Positions 26,188-35,084 are shown, numbered from the stretch's first letter. The stretch is 64,000 bases of DNA from Brevibacillus parabrevis (GCF_003710905.1 NZ_RHHV01000019.1:1-64000); one strand, 5' to 3'. The notes: generated by a model not told the origin, from the sequence alone. Program-made: numbers and translations.

Positions 26188-27971
26188 CAGATTCCCTCCA
26201 TTCCCCCTCGATCAATCCCCAAATCCTGGACGCTCCACAGGCCATAGTACACGCCTTTTTGTTCCAGCAACTCCTCATGCTTGCCCTGTTCCACAATTTG
26301 TCCCTCGCGCATGACGATGATTTTGTCTGCATGGGTGATCGTGGACAGGCGATGCGCCACAATGAGCGTCGTGCGCCCTCTGGTCAGGCGATTCAACGAT
26401 TCCTGGATCATATGCTCCGACTCCAGATCGAGAGCAGAGGTCGCTTCATCCAAAATCAATATTCCCGGATCGCGCAAAAACACCCGGGCGATAGCGACCC
26501 GCTGCTTTTGTCCCCCCGACAGCTTCACGCCCCGCTCGCCCAGCTCTGTATCGTATCCTTCTGGCAGCTCGCTGATAAAATCGTGGGCATTGGCGGCGCG
26601 GGCAGCTTCCTGAACCATATGTTCATCCGCTTCCGGATTCCCCATCAAAATATTGGCTTTTGCCGATTCGCTAAACAAAATGTTGTCTTGCTGCACCAGT
26701 CCGATATGATAGCGCAAATTTTGCTGCTTCAAGTCGCGGACATCGACTCCATCGATGGTAATCCGCCCTTCCGTCACGTCCCAGAAGCGCGGCAAAAGGC
26801 TGATCAAAGACGATTTCCCGCCACCGGACATTCCGACGATGGCGACCGTCTCGCCAGGTTGAATCGTCAGATTGACGTCGCGCAAAACAAGCGGCCCTTC
26901 TTCCCGGTAACGAAACGATACATGCTCAAAGCGAATTTCTCCGCGAATACGTCCCGTCGCCGGATCAACAGGCAGCTCGCGAGCGTTTGGACTGTCCTCA
27001 ATATCGTACGATTCATCCATGAACTCGAACATTCTGTCCATCGAAGCAATCGCTTGCGTCAGCACCGTGCTGGAGTTGACCAAGCGCCGCAACGGGGTAT
27101 ACAAGCGTTCCAAATAAGCGTAAAAAGCCACCAGTGTCCCTACGCTCATGCTTCCGCCGATCACCTGGTAGCCTGCATAGGCGATCACGAGCAACGGCGC
27201 GATATCCGTGACGGTATTGACGACAGAAACCGTCCGGGCATTCCAGCGGGTATGCTCCAGCGCTTTGTCCAAAAACTGGTTGTTTTCCTTTGCGAAGCCT
27301 TTGCTTTCGTGACTTTCCAGAGCAAAACTTCGGATCAGCGCCATCCCGTTCACTCGTTCATACAAATACCCCTGGAGTCGCGCCAAAGCGGCAGAGCGTT
27401 CCCGCGTCAGCTGTCTCAGTTTTTTGTAAAAAAATTTGACAGAGAGACTATACAGCGGAAAAACGACGATCGCTACAAATGTCAGCTCCGCATCCATGGA
27501 AAACATGATCAAAAGCGTCAGTACGATCGTAATCAGATCGAGCCACAAGTTCATCAAGCCTGTTTCCACGAAGCTTTTCGTCGATTCCACGTCGTTAATA
27601 ACCCGGGAAATGACCTCGCCCGTCTTCGTGTTGTTGTAGTAACGCATCGACAACCGCTGCAAATGGGCGTACAGCTGGTTGCGGATATCAAACAAAATGC
27701 GGCTGGACACCCACTGCGCGAAATATTGGCGGATATACTCGACAGGCGCCCGTACGACCGTAAACATCAAGAACGTCCCAAGCATCAGCCAAAACAATTG
27801 TGTCAGCTTATCCTCGCGGGGCATCGAGCTGGGGAGCAGGTCGTCAATGACGTATTTGATCAGGAGCGGCAAGGCAAGCGGAATGGAAAATTTGATGATA
27901 CCTATCAATATAGTGCCCAAAATTTGTTTCCAATAGGGCATGACATATGCCAAATAGCGGCGTATGCTCAA
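26187..27971 (-). CDS. ABC transporter, fused membrane and ATP-binding domains
   Basis: A 594-residue half-transporter of the MsbA/BmrA class. Six membrane segments fill the first 310 residues, followed by a nucleotide-binding domain with GMSGGGKSSLISLL (Walker A), VKLSGGQKQRVAIA (signature), and ILILDEATSALD (Walker B). The TTG at 27971 is 8 bases after AAGGAGG. The nearby ATG is out of frame. The homologue in B. subtilis (ygaD) also neighbours ntdP. It is the first gene of an efflux operon with the MFS pump. Confidence 0.93.
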   Translation of the reverse strand: MSIRRYLAYVMPYWKQILGTILIGIIKFSIPLALPLLIKYVIDDLLPSSMPREDKLTQLFWLMLGTFLMFTVVRAPVEYIRQYFAQWVSSRILFDIRNQLYAHLQRLSMRYYNNTKTGEVISRVINDVESTKSFVETGLMNLWLDLITIVLTLLIMFSMDAELTFVAIVVFPLYSLSVKFFYKKLRQLTRERSAALARLQGYLYERVNGMALIRSFALESHESKGFAKENNQFLDKALEHTRWNARTVSVVNTVTDIAPLLVIAYAGYQVIGGSMSVGTLVAFYAYLERLYTPLRRLVNSSTVLTQAIASMDRMFEFMDESYDIEDSPNARELPVDPATGRIRGEIRFEHVSFRYREEGPLVLRDVNLTIQPGETVAIVGMSGGGKSSLISLLPRFWDVTEGRITIDGVDVRDLKQQNLRYHIGLVQQDNILFSESAKANILMGNPEADEHMVQEAARAANAHDFISELPEGYDTELGERGVKLSGGQKQRVAIARVFLRDPGILILDEATSALDLESEHMIQESLNRLTRGRTTLIVAHRLSTITHADKIIVMREGQIVEQGKHEELLEQKGVYYGLWSVQDLGIDRGGMEGI

Positions 27972-28108
27972 CCAGCATACCTCCTTCCCATAGCAAACTT
28001 GGCTGTACCCGATATGTTCAGGCACAGCCAAATTGGTACGATCTTCTTCGCCATTTCCAACTTTCTGACACTACAAGGAAATCCCTCCCCCGAATAACGG
28101 GAAAGGGA

Positions 28109-28645
28109 TTATTCCTCATCGTCTCGCACTAAAAGATACCGCTCGTACCAGCGTTGCACGAAGCCGTTCTGAAAAGGGCCGCGGCGCGCGCTTACCCAAT
28201 CCAGTACCTCTCGCAACGCAGTCTGTACCTTTTCCACGACAAACGGAGGGTAGTTCATCTGTTTGCTGTGCAACAGAAACTCCTCTTCATCGAGAATCGA
28301 ATACGTCATGTCGGGAAACACCTTTACATCGAGATCATAGTCTATGTAGCTGAGCAGCTGTCCCTTCATGCTGAAGGGCGAACCAATGTTGCAATAATAG
28401 TAAATGCCGTCGTCGCGAATCATGGCAATGGTATTGAACCATTGGCCCCGACCAAATGTGCAAATGGCCGGTTCACGCGTACGCCACTCCCGCCCGTCTG
28501 CTTCTGTCACCTTGACCCGATCGTTTCCCCCAATCACCACCGCATCACTGGTATGAATCAACGTGGATTTGTCCCAAATGCGGTGCAGCGAATGATCATG
28601 TTTATAACTTTCAATGCGGATATTGGAGCCCGGAGTTGGTGACAT
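28109..28645 (-). CDS. ntdP: nucleoside tri-/diphosphate phosphatase, DUF402 family
   Basis: A 178-residue DUF402 protein related to B. subtilis YgaC and staphylococcal Ntdp, which hydrolyse nucleoside tri- and diphosphates. The conserved blocks IYYYCNIGSPF, LSYIDYDLDVKVFPD and LDEEEFLLH hold the acidic metal-binding residues. GGGGAG precedes the ATG. The neighbouring ABC transporter gene preserves B. subtilis ygaC-ygaD order. A weak stem-loop lies just after the stop. Confidence 0.9.
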   Translation of the reverse strand: MSPTPGSNIRIESYKHDHSLHRIWDKSTLIHTSDAVVIGGNDRVKVTEADGREWRTREPAICTFGRGQWFNTIAMIRDDGIYYYCNIGSPFSMKGQLLSYIDYDLDVKVFPDMTYSILDEEEFLLHSKQMNYPPFVVEKVQTALREVLDWVSARRGPFQNGFVQRWYERYLLVRDDEE

Positions 28646-28692
28646 GACTCTCCCCTTTCTTCTCTTCTCTTTTGAATGGGGACAAGCCTCCT

Positions 28693-29106
28693 TTAGGAAG
28701 AGAGCTTTTTGGAAAGTGTAACAAATTTTTGTACTTCGTAGCCAAGCGAAAGGTAAAACGGAAGGATCTCCGGATTTGCCTGATTGACCATGATCAGGAC
28801 GTTATTGACGCCTCGCTGTTTGAAGCGCTTTTCGATGGCAGCCACGAGTTCGCGGCCGATACCGGAACCTTGCATCTCGGGAAGAACAGCCAGCCGGTAA
28901 AAATAGGCTCGTGCTCCGTCGATCGTGCCGACCACGACCCCAACAACTTTGCCGTCTTTTTCCGCAACCATAACCAAATCGCTGTCCCATGCCAACTGTT
29001 GGGCCAAATCGTTCAACGACACCGTGTCCGATTGGTCCAAGCCCGTCTGTTGCCAGATACTTGTGATAGCCGAATAGTCACCGAGTCGAAACGGACGAAT
29101 CAGCAT
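28693..29106 (-). CDS. GNAT family N-acetyltransferase
   Basis: A 137-residue acetyltransferase. The acetyl-CoA-binding motif A is YRLAVLPEMQGSGIGRELVAAIEKR, seen after the VVGVVVGTIDG strand. It resembles YpeA-like GNAT proteins. ATG 29106 follows AAGGAGG; the annotated frame extends upstream but without a binding site. The acceptor is unknown. Confidence 0.9.
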   Translation of the reverse strand: MLIRPFRLGDYSAITSIWQQTGLDQSDTVSLNDLAQQLAWDSDLVMVAEKDGKVVGVVVGTIDGARAYFYRLAVLPEMQGSGIGRELVAAIEKRFKQRGVNNVLIMVNQANPEILPFYLSLGYEVQKFVTLSKKLSS

Positions 29107-29218
29107 ACGTTGCCTCCTTCGTAACCTTCTTCCTCTATTGTACAACACATGGACAACTTTGTCTTGTGTAGTGAGACGTCAAAGTCGCCAACTCCTTGTC
29201 ACCGCTCCTAAAAATCAA

Positions 29219-29974
29219 CTAGGTCAAAAGAGAGATACCGCCATCAACGATCAAGGTTTGTCCGCGCACCATCCAAGCCTTGTCGGAAACGAGGAACATC
29301 ACGGCATTCGCCAGATCTTCCGGCTCGACAATCCGGCCTGCCGGCGTGCGTTCTGCGGAGCTGCCCAGCAGTTCTTCGCGGTTCGGGAAGTGTTTGAGCG
29401 CATCTGTATCCACAGCGCCGCCAGATACTGCGTTGACTACGATGTTATGCGGAGCAAGCTCCACTGCCAAATAGCGCGTAATCGCTTCTACAGCTGCTTT
29501 GGACACGCCGACTGCCGTATAGTTGTCCAAAACGCGAATCGAGCCGAGGCTGGACAGGCTGACGATCTTTCCGCCGTTGCCACCCTTGATCATTAGTTTT
29601 GCCGCTTCTTGCGCGCAGAACAACAAGGCTTTACTGTTAATTTCCATCGTCCAGTCCCAATGGCTTTCTTCCAGCTCCATCAGCGGGCGCAAAACCCCGG
29701 AAGCTGCATTGTTGATAAACACATCGAGACGGCCAAATTCCTGGTCAATCTCTGCGAACAGTTCCTTGATTTTTGCCACGTCGCCAACATTGGCTTTCAC
29801 CAGGTGCACGCGCGCTCCTTTTGCTTCCAGCTCGGCTGCCGCTTCTCTCGCAGCAGTCCGGTTGCGCAAGTAGTTCAAAACCAGGTCGTACCCTTGCTCA
29901 GCCAGTTGCAATGCAATTGCTTTTCCGATACCGCGCGTTCCGCCGGTAACCAATGCTACTTTTTTTGTATTCAT
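29219..29974 (-). CDS. fabL: enoyl-[ACP] reductase III (FabL)
   Basis: A 251-residue short-chain dehydrogenase with TGGTRGIGKAIA (NADPH-binding) and the YTAVGVSKAAVEAITRYLA catalytic tyrosine-lysine region. Length and sequence fit FabL, the NADPH enoyl-ACP reductase of Bacillales, which completes each round of fatty-acid elongation and is insensitive to triclosan relative to FabI. A near-perfect FapR operator lies 30 bases upstream, so it is probably repressed with the fatty-acid genes. Other SDR reductases look similar; the FapR site strengthens the call. Confidence 0.9.
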   Translation of the reverse strand: MNTKKVALVTGGTRGIGKAIALQLAEQGYDLVLNYLRNRTAAREAAAELEAKGARVHLVKANVGDVAKIKELFAEIDQEFGRLDVFINNAASGVLRPLMELEESHWDWTMEINSKALLFCAQEAAKLMIKGGNGGKIVSLSSLGSIRVLDNYTAVGVSKAAVEAITRYLAVELAPHNIVVNAVSGGAVDTDALKHFPNREELLGSSAERTPAGRIVEPEDLANAVMFLVSDKAWMVRGQTLIVDGGISLLT

Positions 29975-30003
29975 AATCAGAAATGCCTCCTACTCACCAA
30001 CTA

Positions 30004-30020
30004 TTAATAGCAGGTACTAA
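30004..30020. promoter_or_regulatory. FapR operator upstream of fabL
   Basis: On the minus strand the 17 bases TTAGTACCTGCTATTAA match the FapR box (TTAGTACCTGnTACTAA) at all but one position. It lies 30 bases before fabL, where it would cover the promoter. FapR represses fatty-acid and phospholipid genes and is released by malonyl-CoA. Binding is inferred from sequence. Confidence 0.85.
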
Positions 30021-30171
30021 TCAATCAAAATCACATTTTTCATTATACAACTCCCCTTCCGCTTTTGCTACCGGAAGCCAAAATCTCGTCTGACTCATTC
30101 CTCGCTGAAAAAGCCATACTAAGCACGCGCAAAAACAGAGGGCAGGCATAAGATCAAGGAGGAATCAAACG

Positions 30172-30396
30172 ATGTACATAGGACGCGACCTGTCCCAATT
30201 GACGATGGTCCCGCTTTCCCAGTGGGAAATCAACGAGCTTTTGTACTTTCACGATACGTTTTCCCAGCTCGCCGCATACTTGAGCGCAGAAGGGGCTTCC
30301 CTGCACGTGAAGGTCATCCGCGAATTGGAATCACGCGGGCCAGTAGGCGGCGACAGCGGTGCCTGGGATCACGCCTCCAAACCTATTTACGATTGA
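30172..30396 (+). CDS. hypothetical 74-residue protein
   Basis: A small soluble protein with AAGGAGG 7-8 bases before the ATG, so it is very probably translated. The sequence MYIGRDLSQLTMVPLSQWEINELLYFHDTF (in part) has no motif I recognise and no membrane segment. It is divergent from fabL and ends before a bidirectional terminator shared with the chemoreceptor gene. Function is unknown. Confidence 0.72.
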   Translation: MYIGRDLSQLTMVPLSQWEINELLYFHDTFSQLAAYLSAEGASLHVKVIRELESRGPVGGDSGAWDHASKPIYD

Positions 30397-30428
30397 TGTT
30401 TGATGCTTGAAAAGGAACGGGCAATAGC

Positions 30429-30476
30429 AAAAAGCCCGGCGGCAAGAGAGCGAATCACTCCTGCGCCGGGCTTTTT
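30429..30476. terminator. bidirectional terminator
   Basis: AAAAAGCCCGGCG and CGCCGGGCTTTTT form a perfect 13-bp stem around a 22-base loop. It ends both the 74-residue gene and the chemoreceptor gene. Confidence 0.93.
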
Positions 30477-30478
30477 CC

Positions 30479-32452
30479 CTATATCTTGAATTTGCCAATC
30501 TGATCTTGCAAATCTTCTGCCAGTCGCTCCAACGACATCGCGGAAGAAGCGATCTCTTCCATCGAAGCCAGTTGTTCCTCGGCTGCTGCGGAAACGCTTT
30601 GCGTCCCATCGGAAGCTTGCATGGTGACATCGGAAATATGATTGATCAATTCGACCACCAGTTGCGTCTGTTCGGATATATCGTGCGACGCTTGCGAGAC
30701 TTGTTCGATTTTGTCCGCCACATCTTCCACCGCAGACTGGATTTGTTCAAATGACTTCCCGGCCTCATTCACTTTGCCGATTCCTTCGGTTACTTCGCGT
30801 TTGCTCTGCTCCATCACATCGACGGCATGGTCGGTCTCTTGCTGGATCGCTTTGATCAGATGGCTGATTTGCTCCGCCGAAGCAGATGACTGCTCAGCCA
30901 GCTTTCTTACTTCGTCAGCGACGACAGCGAATCCGCGACCAGACTCTCCGGCGCGTGCGGCTTCGATGGCTGCATTCAGCGCGAGCAAATTGGTCTGGTT
31001 GGCAATCGCCGTAATGACATCTACGATTTTGCCGATTTCCTGCGAGCGTACCCCCAGGCTGTCCACCACTTTTGCCAGGCTGAGAATCGACTCGTTGGAA
31101 GCGTTCATTTGCTGAACCGCCGACTGTACGGAGCGATTGCCTTCTGCTGCGATGCTTGCTGTCTCTTTGGCTGTGTCGGACACCTCATGCGTATAGCTGG
31201 CAATCTGGGCGATTCGCTGCGACATCTGCCCGACTGCATCGGTGCTTTTTTGTGTATGCGATACTTGCTGTTCTGTTCCCGTCGCCATATCCTGCATCGT
31301 CGTGGCAATCTGCTCTGTCGCCTTGCTCGTCTGGTCAGCGCTTGCCGACAGCTCCTCTGCGGAGGCTGCGAGCTGCTGAACGGAATCATTCACAGAGAAT
31401 AAGAGAGAGCGAAGCGATTCCGCCATATGGTTGAACGTTTTGGCCAAAACGCCCAACTCGTCGTCGCTTTTCACTTCCACCTGCTGGGTGACGTCTCCCT
31501 CGCTCATTTTTTTCGCGGCTGCTGTCAGTTGTTGCAACGGGCGAAGCAAGGAGCGCAAAATGCCAAACACAAGCCCTGCCCCAATCACAATCGTGATCGC
31601 AATTACCAGCATTGTCCGGTAAAAAATCGGGCTGGCCGCATCCGCTGCTTCCGTCCTGTACATGACGCCCATCAGCTTCCATCCCGATTGATCATTGGTG
31701 ACAAAAGCTGCTTTGGCTTCCTTGTTCTCATCTGTGAAGTCAAACGTCCCTGCCGCTTTGGCGTACAGATCGCCAATCCAAGGCGCTGTCATGTCTGAGC
31801 CAGGTGTTCCTGTCGGATGGATCAACAGCTTGTGGTTGGCATCGAGGATGGTCATATAGCCATTCGTTCCGATTTTCGCCTGCTTCACCGTTTCGTTCAG
31901 GGCGGTGAGCTGAATATCGATCCCGAGCACGCCGGAGCGGTCAGGCAAAGCTTTGGCTACACCCACGATCACATTGCCCGTAAATGCGTCGATATACGGG
32001 TCGGTAATAATCGATTTGTCAGGCGTCTTCATCGCTGCTTGATACCACGGACGCTGGCGCGGATCATAGCCGTCGGGAAGCTTGGCGCCAGTCGCTGTCA
32101 GCATGTTCCCTGTTTCATCTCCGACGTACGCTTCCCCAATATCCGGGTGCAGCTTGAGGAAAGTTTGCAGCTTCTTATGCAGTTCGTCTCTCGCCTGATC
32201 CACCAGGTCAGCTTTTGTCAAATCGGACACGATGAATTGCAGGTCTCTGGATTGGGCTTCCATTGTACGGTCAATCAGCTCGTCCACCAAGCGCACATTT
32301 TCCGATGCTGTCGTCAGCAGTTGCTCTTCAAGACGATCCTTTGCGCTCTGGTACGAAAGCAGACCAAGAGCGAGTACAGGTATAATCAAAATAAGGGAGA
32401 ACGAAGCAATCAGCTTGGCTCTGACAGTCAATCTTGGCATTTTCATCTGCAT
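30479..32452 (-). CDS. methyl-accepting chemotaxis protein with dCache sensor
   Basis: A 657-residue chemoreceptor. The first membrane segment (about 12-34) is followed by an extracellular double-Cache domain (about 40-280, including YDPRQRPWYQAA and ITDPYIDAFTG), a second membrane segment, a HAMP domain (about 305-360), and a long cytoplasmic signalling hairpin with the tip VVADEVRKLAEQS. Cache domains of this kind bind amino acids or organic acids; the ligand is unknown. I chose ATG 32452, 5 bases after AAGGTG. No chemotaxis genes are nearby. Confidence 0.93.
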   Translation of the reverse strand: MQMKMPRLTVRAKLIASFSLILIIPVLALGLLSYQSAKDRLEEQLLTTASENVRLVDELIDRTMEAQSRDLQFIVSDLTKADLVDQARDELHKKLQTFLKLHPDIGEAYVGDETGNMLTATGAKLPDGYDPRQRPWYQAAMKTPDKSIITDPYIDAFTGNVIVGVAKALPDRSGVLGIDIQLTALNETVKQAKIGTNGYMTILDANHKLLIHPTGTPGSDMTAPWIGDLYAKAAGTFDFTDENKEAKAAFVTNDQSGWKLMGVMYRTEAADAASPIFYRTMLVIAITIVIGAGLVFGILRSLLRPLQQLTAAAKKMSEGDVTQQVEVKSDDELGVLAKTFNHMAESLRSLLFSVNDSVQQLAASAEELSASADQTSKATEQIATTMQDMATGTEQQVSHTQKSTDAVGQMSQRIAQIASYTHEVSDTAKETASIAAEGNRSVQSAVQQMNASNESILSLAKVVDSLGVRSQEIGKIVDVITAIANQTNLLALNAAIEAARAGESGRGFAVVADEVRKLAEQSSASAEQISHLIKAIQQETDHAVDVMEQSKREVTEGIGKVNEAGKSFEQIQSAVEDVADKIEQVSQASHDISEQTQLVVELINHISDVTMQASDGTQSVSAAAEEQLASMEEIASSAMSLERLAEDLQDQIGKFKI

Positions 32453-32675
32453 TTCCACACCTTTTCGCATAGTCTCGTTGTCAGATATACTTACCCATTA
32501 TAGCAAGCATTTTAAACCAAAAATCGCCCGCAACTTTATTTTTTATTATATTTTATTATTTTCAGAATTAACTTTCTTTAGAATTTAGGTAAAAAGTGCT
32601 TTACAGCAAGAAAAAAATGCCATATTCTAAGGTTACGTTTTACACCACTACTACTCGAAGGAAGGAGGATGCAAC

Positions 32676-32774
32676 ATGATGATGAATGTATGGGATTTTG
32701 CATATGATTTCGCTGATCGTCTTATCGTTGCAAAAACTGCATATAGAAGCGCCTCCTGGTCCGACGAATTGTAG
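32676..32774 (+). CDS. 32-residue small ORF
   Basis: AAGGAGGAT sits 6 bases before the first of three ATG codons. The peptide ends ADRLIVAKTAYRSASWSDEL and contains an aromatic, mildly amphipathic stretch (NVWDFAYDFAD). It opens a run of very small genes that includes two YrzI-like frames. No family is recognised for this one. The good binding site makes translation likely. Confidence 0.5.
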   Translation: MMMNVWDFAYDFADRLIVAKTAYRSASWSDEL

Positions 32775-32813
32775 ATGCATTCGTATCTTCAACATTCTCT
32801 TTCGTCAATTACC

Positions 32814-32896
32814 AGACCATGGGCGTAGTAGCTTGTGGTCTTTCCTTTTCTTCGTGCGCCCAAAAGACCGCAGGCATCAGCCCGTGGTCTTTTTCT
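32814..32896 (+). terminator. two tandem similar hairpins with T-rich tails
   Basis: AGACCA (32814-32819) pairs with TGGTCT (32836-32841), followed by TTCCTTTTCTT. A second copy, AAAGACC (32863-32869) with GGTCTTT (32886-32892), is followed by TTTTCTT. The stems share the AGACC/GGTCT core. They lie between the 32-residue gene and the first YrzI-like gene, so they may act as attenuators in the small-gene cluster. Confidence 0.5.
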
Positions 32897-32942
32897 TGGC
32901 GACAAACATCCAATTTTTACCAATGAGAGGAGGTGATTTGGT

Positions 32943-33095
32943 ATGGTACTGAATTTCTTGTTTTTCACCATCAAGATCGAACGCAATCACGTTCAACCAG
33001 AACAACGCCTGGCTGCCTATGCGCGCACGCGTTATTTGGAAGAACGCGCTGAGGCTCACGCCTTTGAAGCAGCCCAACACGTTAGCCGCATCTAA
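32943..33095 (+). CDS. yrzI: YrzI-family small protein, copy 1
   Basis: A 50-residue protein beginning with a hydrophobic strand (VLNFLFFTIKI) followed by ER...VQPEQRLAAYARTRYLEER, a charged helix. This is the pattern of the YrzI family (NILFFTVTI...LTPEQ...). AGGAGGTGAT lies 8 bases before the ATG. It is one of two copies in this cluster. In B. subtilis the yrzI transcript is a target of the ribosome-associated nuclease Rae1; protein function is unknown. Confidence 0.75.
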   Translation: MVLNFLFFTIKIERNHVQPEQRLAAYARTRYLEERAEAHAFEAAQHVSRI

Positions 33096-33130
33096 TTTCG
33101 TCTTCGCATTCCAAACCAGGAGGGATTTCA

Positions 33131-33196
33131 ATGAAAAATAAACAAAGACGTCAGATGATGAGATTTACAGGAGTCAAAGCGATAGATGGCGACTAA
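33131..33196 (+). CDS. 21-residue micro-ORF between YrzI-like genes
   Basis: AGGAGGG precedes an ATG with 6-base spacing and the frame reads MKNKQRRQMMRFTGVKAIDGD. It is strongly basic at the N-terminus. Its strong binding site and position between two YrzI-like frames recall the small peptides of the B. subtilis yrzI operon. Whether it is translated is inferred only. Confidence 0.5.
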   Translation: MKNKQRRQMMRFTGVKAIDGD

Positions 33197-33231
33197 CTGC
33201 ACGATTTATCAGGGATGGGAGGTGGATTTTC

Positions 33232-33390
33232 ATGCACATTCCAATGATTTTCTTCACGATTATTATCGAGAAGCGGAAATTGACCCCAGAACAGCGCGAG
33301 GCGCAATATTTGCAACAACAAGCAATCGCTGAGTGGGAACAACGGAAACATCAGATCGCAATGCAGTTTCCGGAATTTCTGTACAGATAA
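33232..33390 (+). CDS. yrzI: YrzI-family small protein, copy 2
   Basis: A 52-residue protein with the same plan as copy 1: a hydrophobic start (HIPMIFFTIIIEKRK), then LTPEQREAQYLQQQAIAEWEQRKHQ (in part). The FFTI...LTPEQ signature matches the YrzI family better than copy 1. GGGAGGTG is 7 bases before the ATG. The two copies diverge in sequence, so they are not a recent duplication. Confidence 0.8.
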   Translation: MHIPMIFFTIIIEKRKLTPEQREAQYLQQQAIAEWEQRKHQIAMQFPEFLYR

Positions 33391-33454
33391 TCGACAACGA
33401 CAGTCCATGAAAATAACGAGACGGCCATGACATACTTGCATGGTCGTCCGAATG

Positions 33455-33488
33455 AAAAAAGCTGCCGAGTTTATCTCGACAGCTTTTT
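33455..33488. terminator. bidirectional terminator between the YrzI cluster and mutY
   Basis: AAAAAGCTGCCGAG and CTCGACAGCTTTTT pair around a 5-base loop. A second hairpin (GACGGCCATG / CATGGTCGTC, 33420-33449) precedes it. Confidence 0.88.
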
Positions 33489-33499
33489 GGCTTCCTGTC

Positions 33500-34615
33500 C
33501 TACTTGCTTTTTTGTCCGAGCAATTCCCTGATTTTGTGATGGGCCATCGGAAACGTGTACGTGTCCAGCTCACTCCAGGCCGCAAACCTGGCATGAGCGG
33601 GCAGCTTGTCTCCGTCAATCCAGTCACAGGACCAAACCTGCATATTCCACTGCAAATGCGAAAAGATGTGCTGCACGGCACCGAGCGGTTCCAGCACTTC
33701 GATATCGATTCCGAATCGTTCGCTGATTCCGCTGGCGAGCGCCTCTGCTTTGGCACTGTCTTTTTGCTGCTCCGTCTCCACCATGGGAAACTCCCACAGG
33801 CCAGCCAGCAGCCCTTGCTCCGGCCGTTTGTTAATCAGCACCTTGCCATCGCGAACCACGATTGCCACCTGCAAATCGACAGGGCGCGGAGGTTTTGCCT
33901 TCCCTTTGATCGGCAGTTCCTCCTGTACCCCTTCCTTGCGGGCCATGCAGTAATCGAACACAGGACAGGTCAAGCATTGCGGCGAGCGCGGCACACAGAC
34001 CATCGCGCCCAGCTCCATCAAAGCCTGGGTGAAATCACCTGCGCGCCCCTCCGGAATGACTTGGCGCACGAGATGCTCAATCTTGATCCGGGTGGCGGGC
34101 TTGGCAATATCATCCGACAGGTACAGCAAGCGGGAAAAGACGCGCATGACGTTTCCGTCGACAGCCGGCTCCGGCTTTCCGTAGGCAATGCTTAAAATCG
34201 CACCCGCTGTATACGGCCCCACGCCTTTCAGCGTGGCGATCTCTTCAGGCGTGTCAGGCACGACGCCGCCATAGCGAACGGTTACCTCGCGAGCAGCAGC
34301 CTGCAAATTGCGAGCGCGGGAGTAATAGCCAAGTCCTTCCCACGCTTTGAGCACTTCTTCTTCTGGTGCATTTGCCAAATCCGACACCGTCGGAAATTTC
34401 TCCATGAAATTCGCATAATAAGGTTTAACGGTTTCTACCCGCGTCTGCTGAAGCATGATTTCCGACACCCAGACACGATACGGGTCGCGGTTGATCCGCC
34501 ACGGCAAATCCCGCTTTTGCGAGTCATACCAGGCCAACAAATCCTGGGCGAAACCGAACACATGAAACTCTTCGGGAAGAGTGTACTGCAAGCTGTTGTC
34601 TTTTTTTCTTGCCAT
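33500..34615 (-). CDS. mutY: A/G-specific adenine DNA glycosylase MutY
   Basis: A 371-residue base-excision repair enzyme that removes adenine opposite 8-oxoguanine. The catalytic helix has VSEIMLQQTRVETV with the glutamate, the hairpin LKGVGPYTAGAI and the catalytic aspartate in AVDGNVMRV follow. The iron-sulphur cluster is CVPRSPQCLTCPVFDYC. A C-terminal NUDIX-like domain (LINKRPEQGLLAGLWEFPMVE, in part) recognises 8-oxoG. The start is not crisp: ATG 34615 is 14 bases from AAGGAG. It lies 20 bases after a small gene and is divergent from yfhP, as in B. subtilis. Confidence 0.95.
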   Translation of the reverse strand: MARKKDNSLQYTLPEEFHVFGFAQDLLAWYDSQKRDLPWRINRDPYRVWVSEIMLQQTRVETVKPYYANFMEKFPTVSDLANAPEEEVLKAWEGLGYYSRARNLQAAAREVTVRYGGVVPDTPEEIATLKGVGPYTAGAILSIAYGKPEPAVDGNVMRVFSRLLYLSDDIAKPATRIKIEHLVRQVIPEGRAGDFTQALMELGAMVCVPRSPQCLTCPVFDYCMARKEGVQEELPIKGKAKPPRPVDLQVAIVVRDGKVLINKRPEQGLLAGLWEFPMVETEQQKDSAKAEALASGISERFGIDIEVLEPLGAVQHIFSHLQWNMQVWSCDWIDGDKLPAHARFAAWSELDTYTFPMAHHKIRELLGQKSK

Positions 34616-34635
34616 GTCTTTCTTGTCTGCTCCTT

Positions 34636-34929
34636 TTATTTTGGATACTCGGCGGGGCGAAACGCCCAGACGTGCAGCTTGGCCGCTCCGCCCGTTATAC
34701 AGTCGCAAAACTGCTGATCCGCCAAACGGTGTGCTTTGATTTGTTCATATTCGTGTACAGTGGAAACGTCAAAAGTTTCCACAAACAATCCCGGCTGGTC
34801 AAGCCCCTCGAAGGAGCGATATTCGCGTGCTCCCCATGCTGCAAGCCGCGAAGCCATGGATGCAAGCAGTCGCAAAGCCTGCTCCCGTTTTTCCGGTTGC
34901 AGCTTGTATTCGATAAAGACAGTTAACAT
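34636..34929 (-). CDS. hypothetical 97-residue protein upstream of mutY
   Basis: A small alpha-beta protein (MLTVFIEYKLQPEKREQALRLL..., GLFVETFDV, HEYEQIKAHRLAD) that looks like a ferredoxin-like dimeric alpha-beta barrel of the ABM/NIPSNAP kind. No catalytic motif is seen. GGAGGGAC precedes the ATG. It is probably co-transcribed with mutY (20 bases apart). I do not know its function. Confidence 0.78.
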   Translation of the reverse strand: MLTVFIEYKLQPEKREQALRLLASMASRLAAWGAREYRSFEGLDQPGLFVETFDVSTVHEYEQIKAHRLADQQFCDCITGGAAKLHVWAFRPAEYPK

Positions 34930-35084
34930 ACGACTTGTCCCTCCTTGATCTATTCATCATACCCTTTTTGCAAAAGCGGGAACAAGCTCACAATTTTTTT
35001 CAGCAGAGGGGGGAATTATGTCATCTCTCACGCTATAATAAACATAACAACAGCCTGGAAGAAAAGGAGGAAGACAACGATTCC

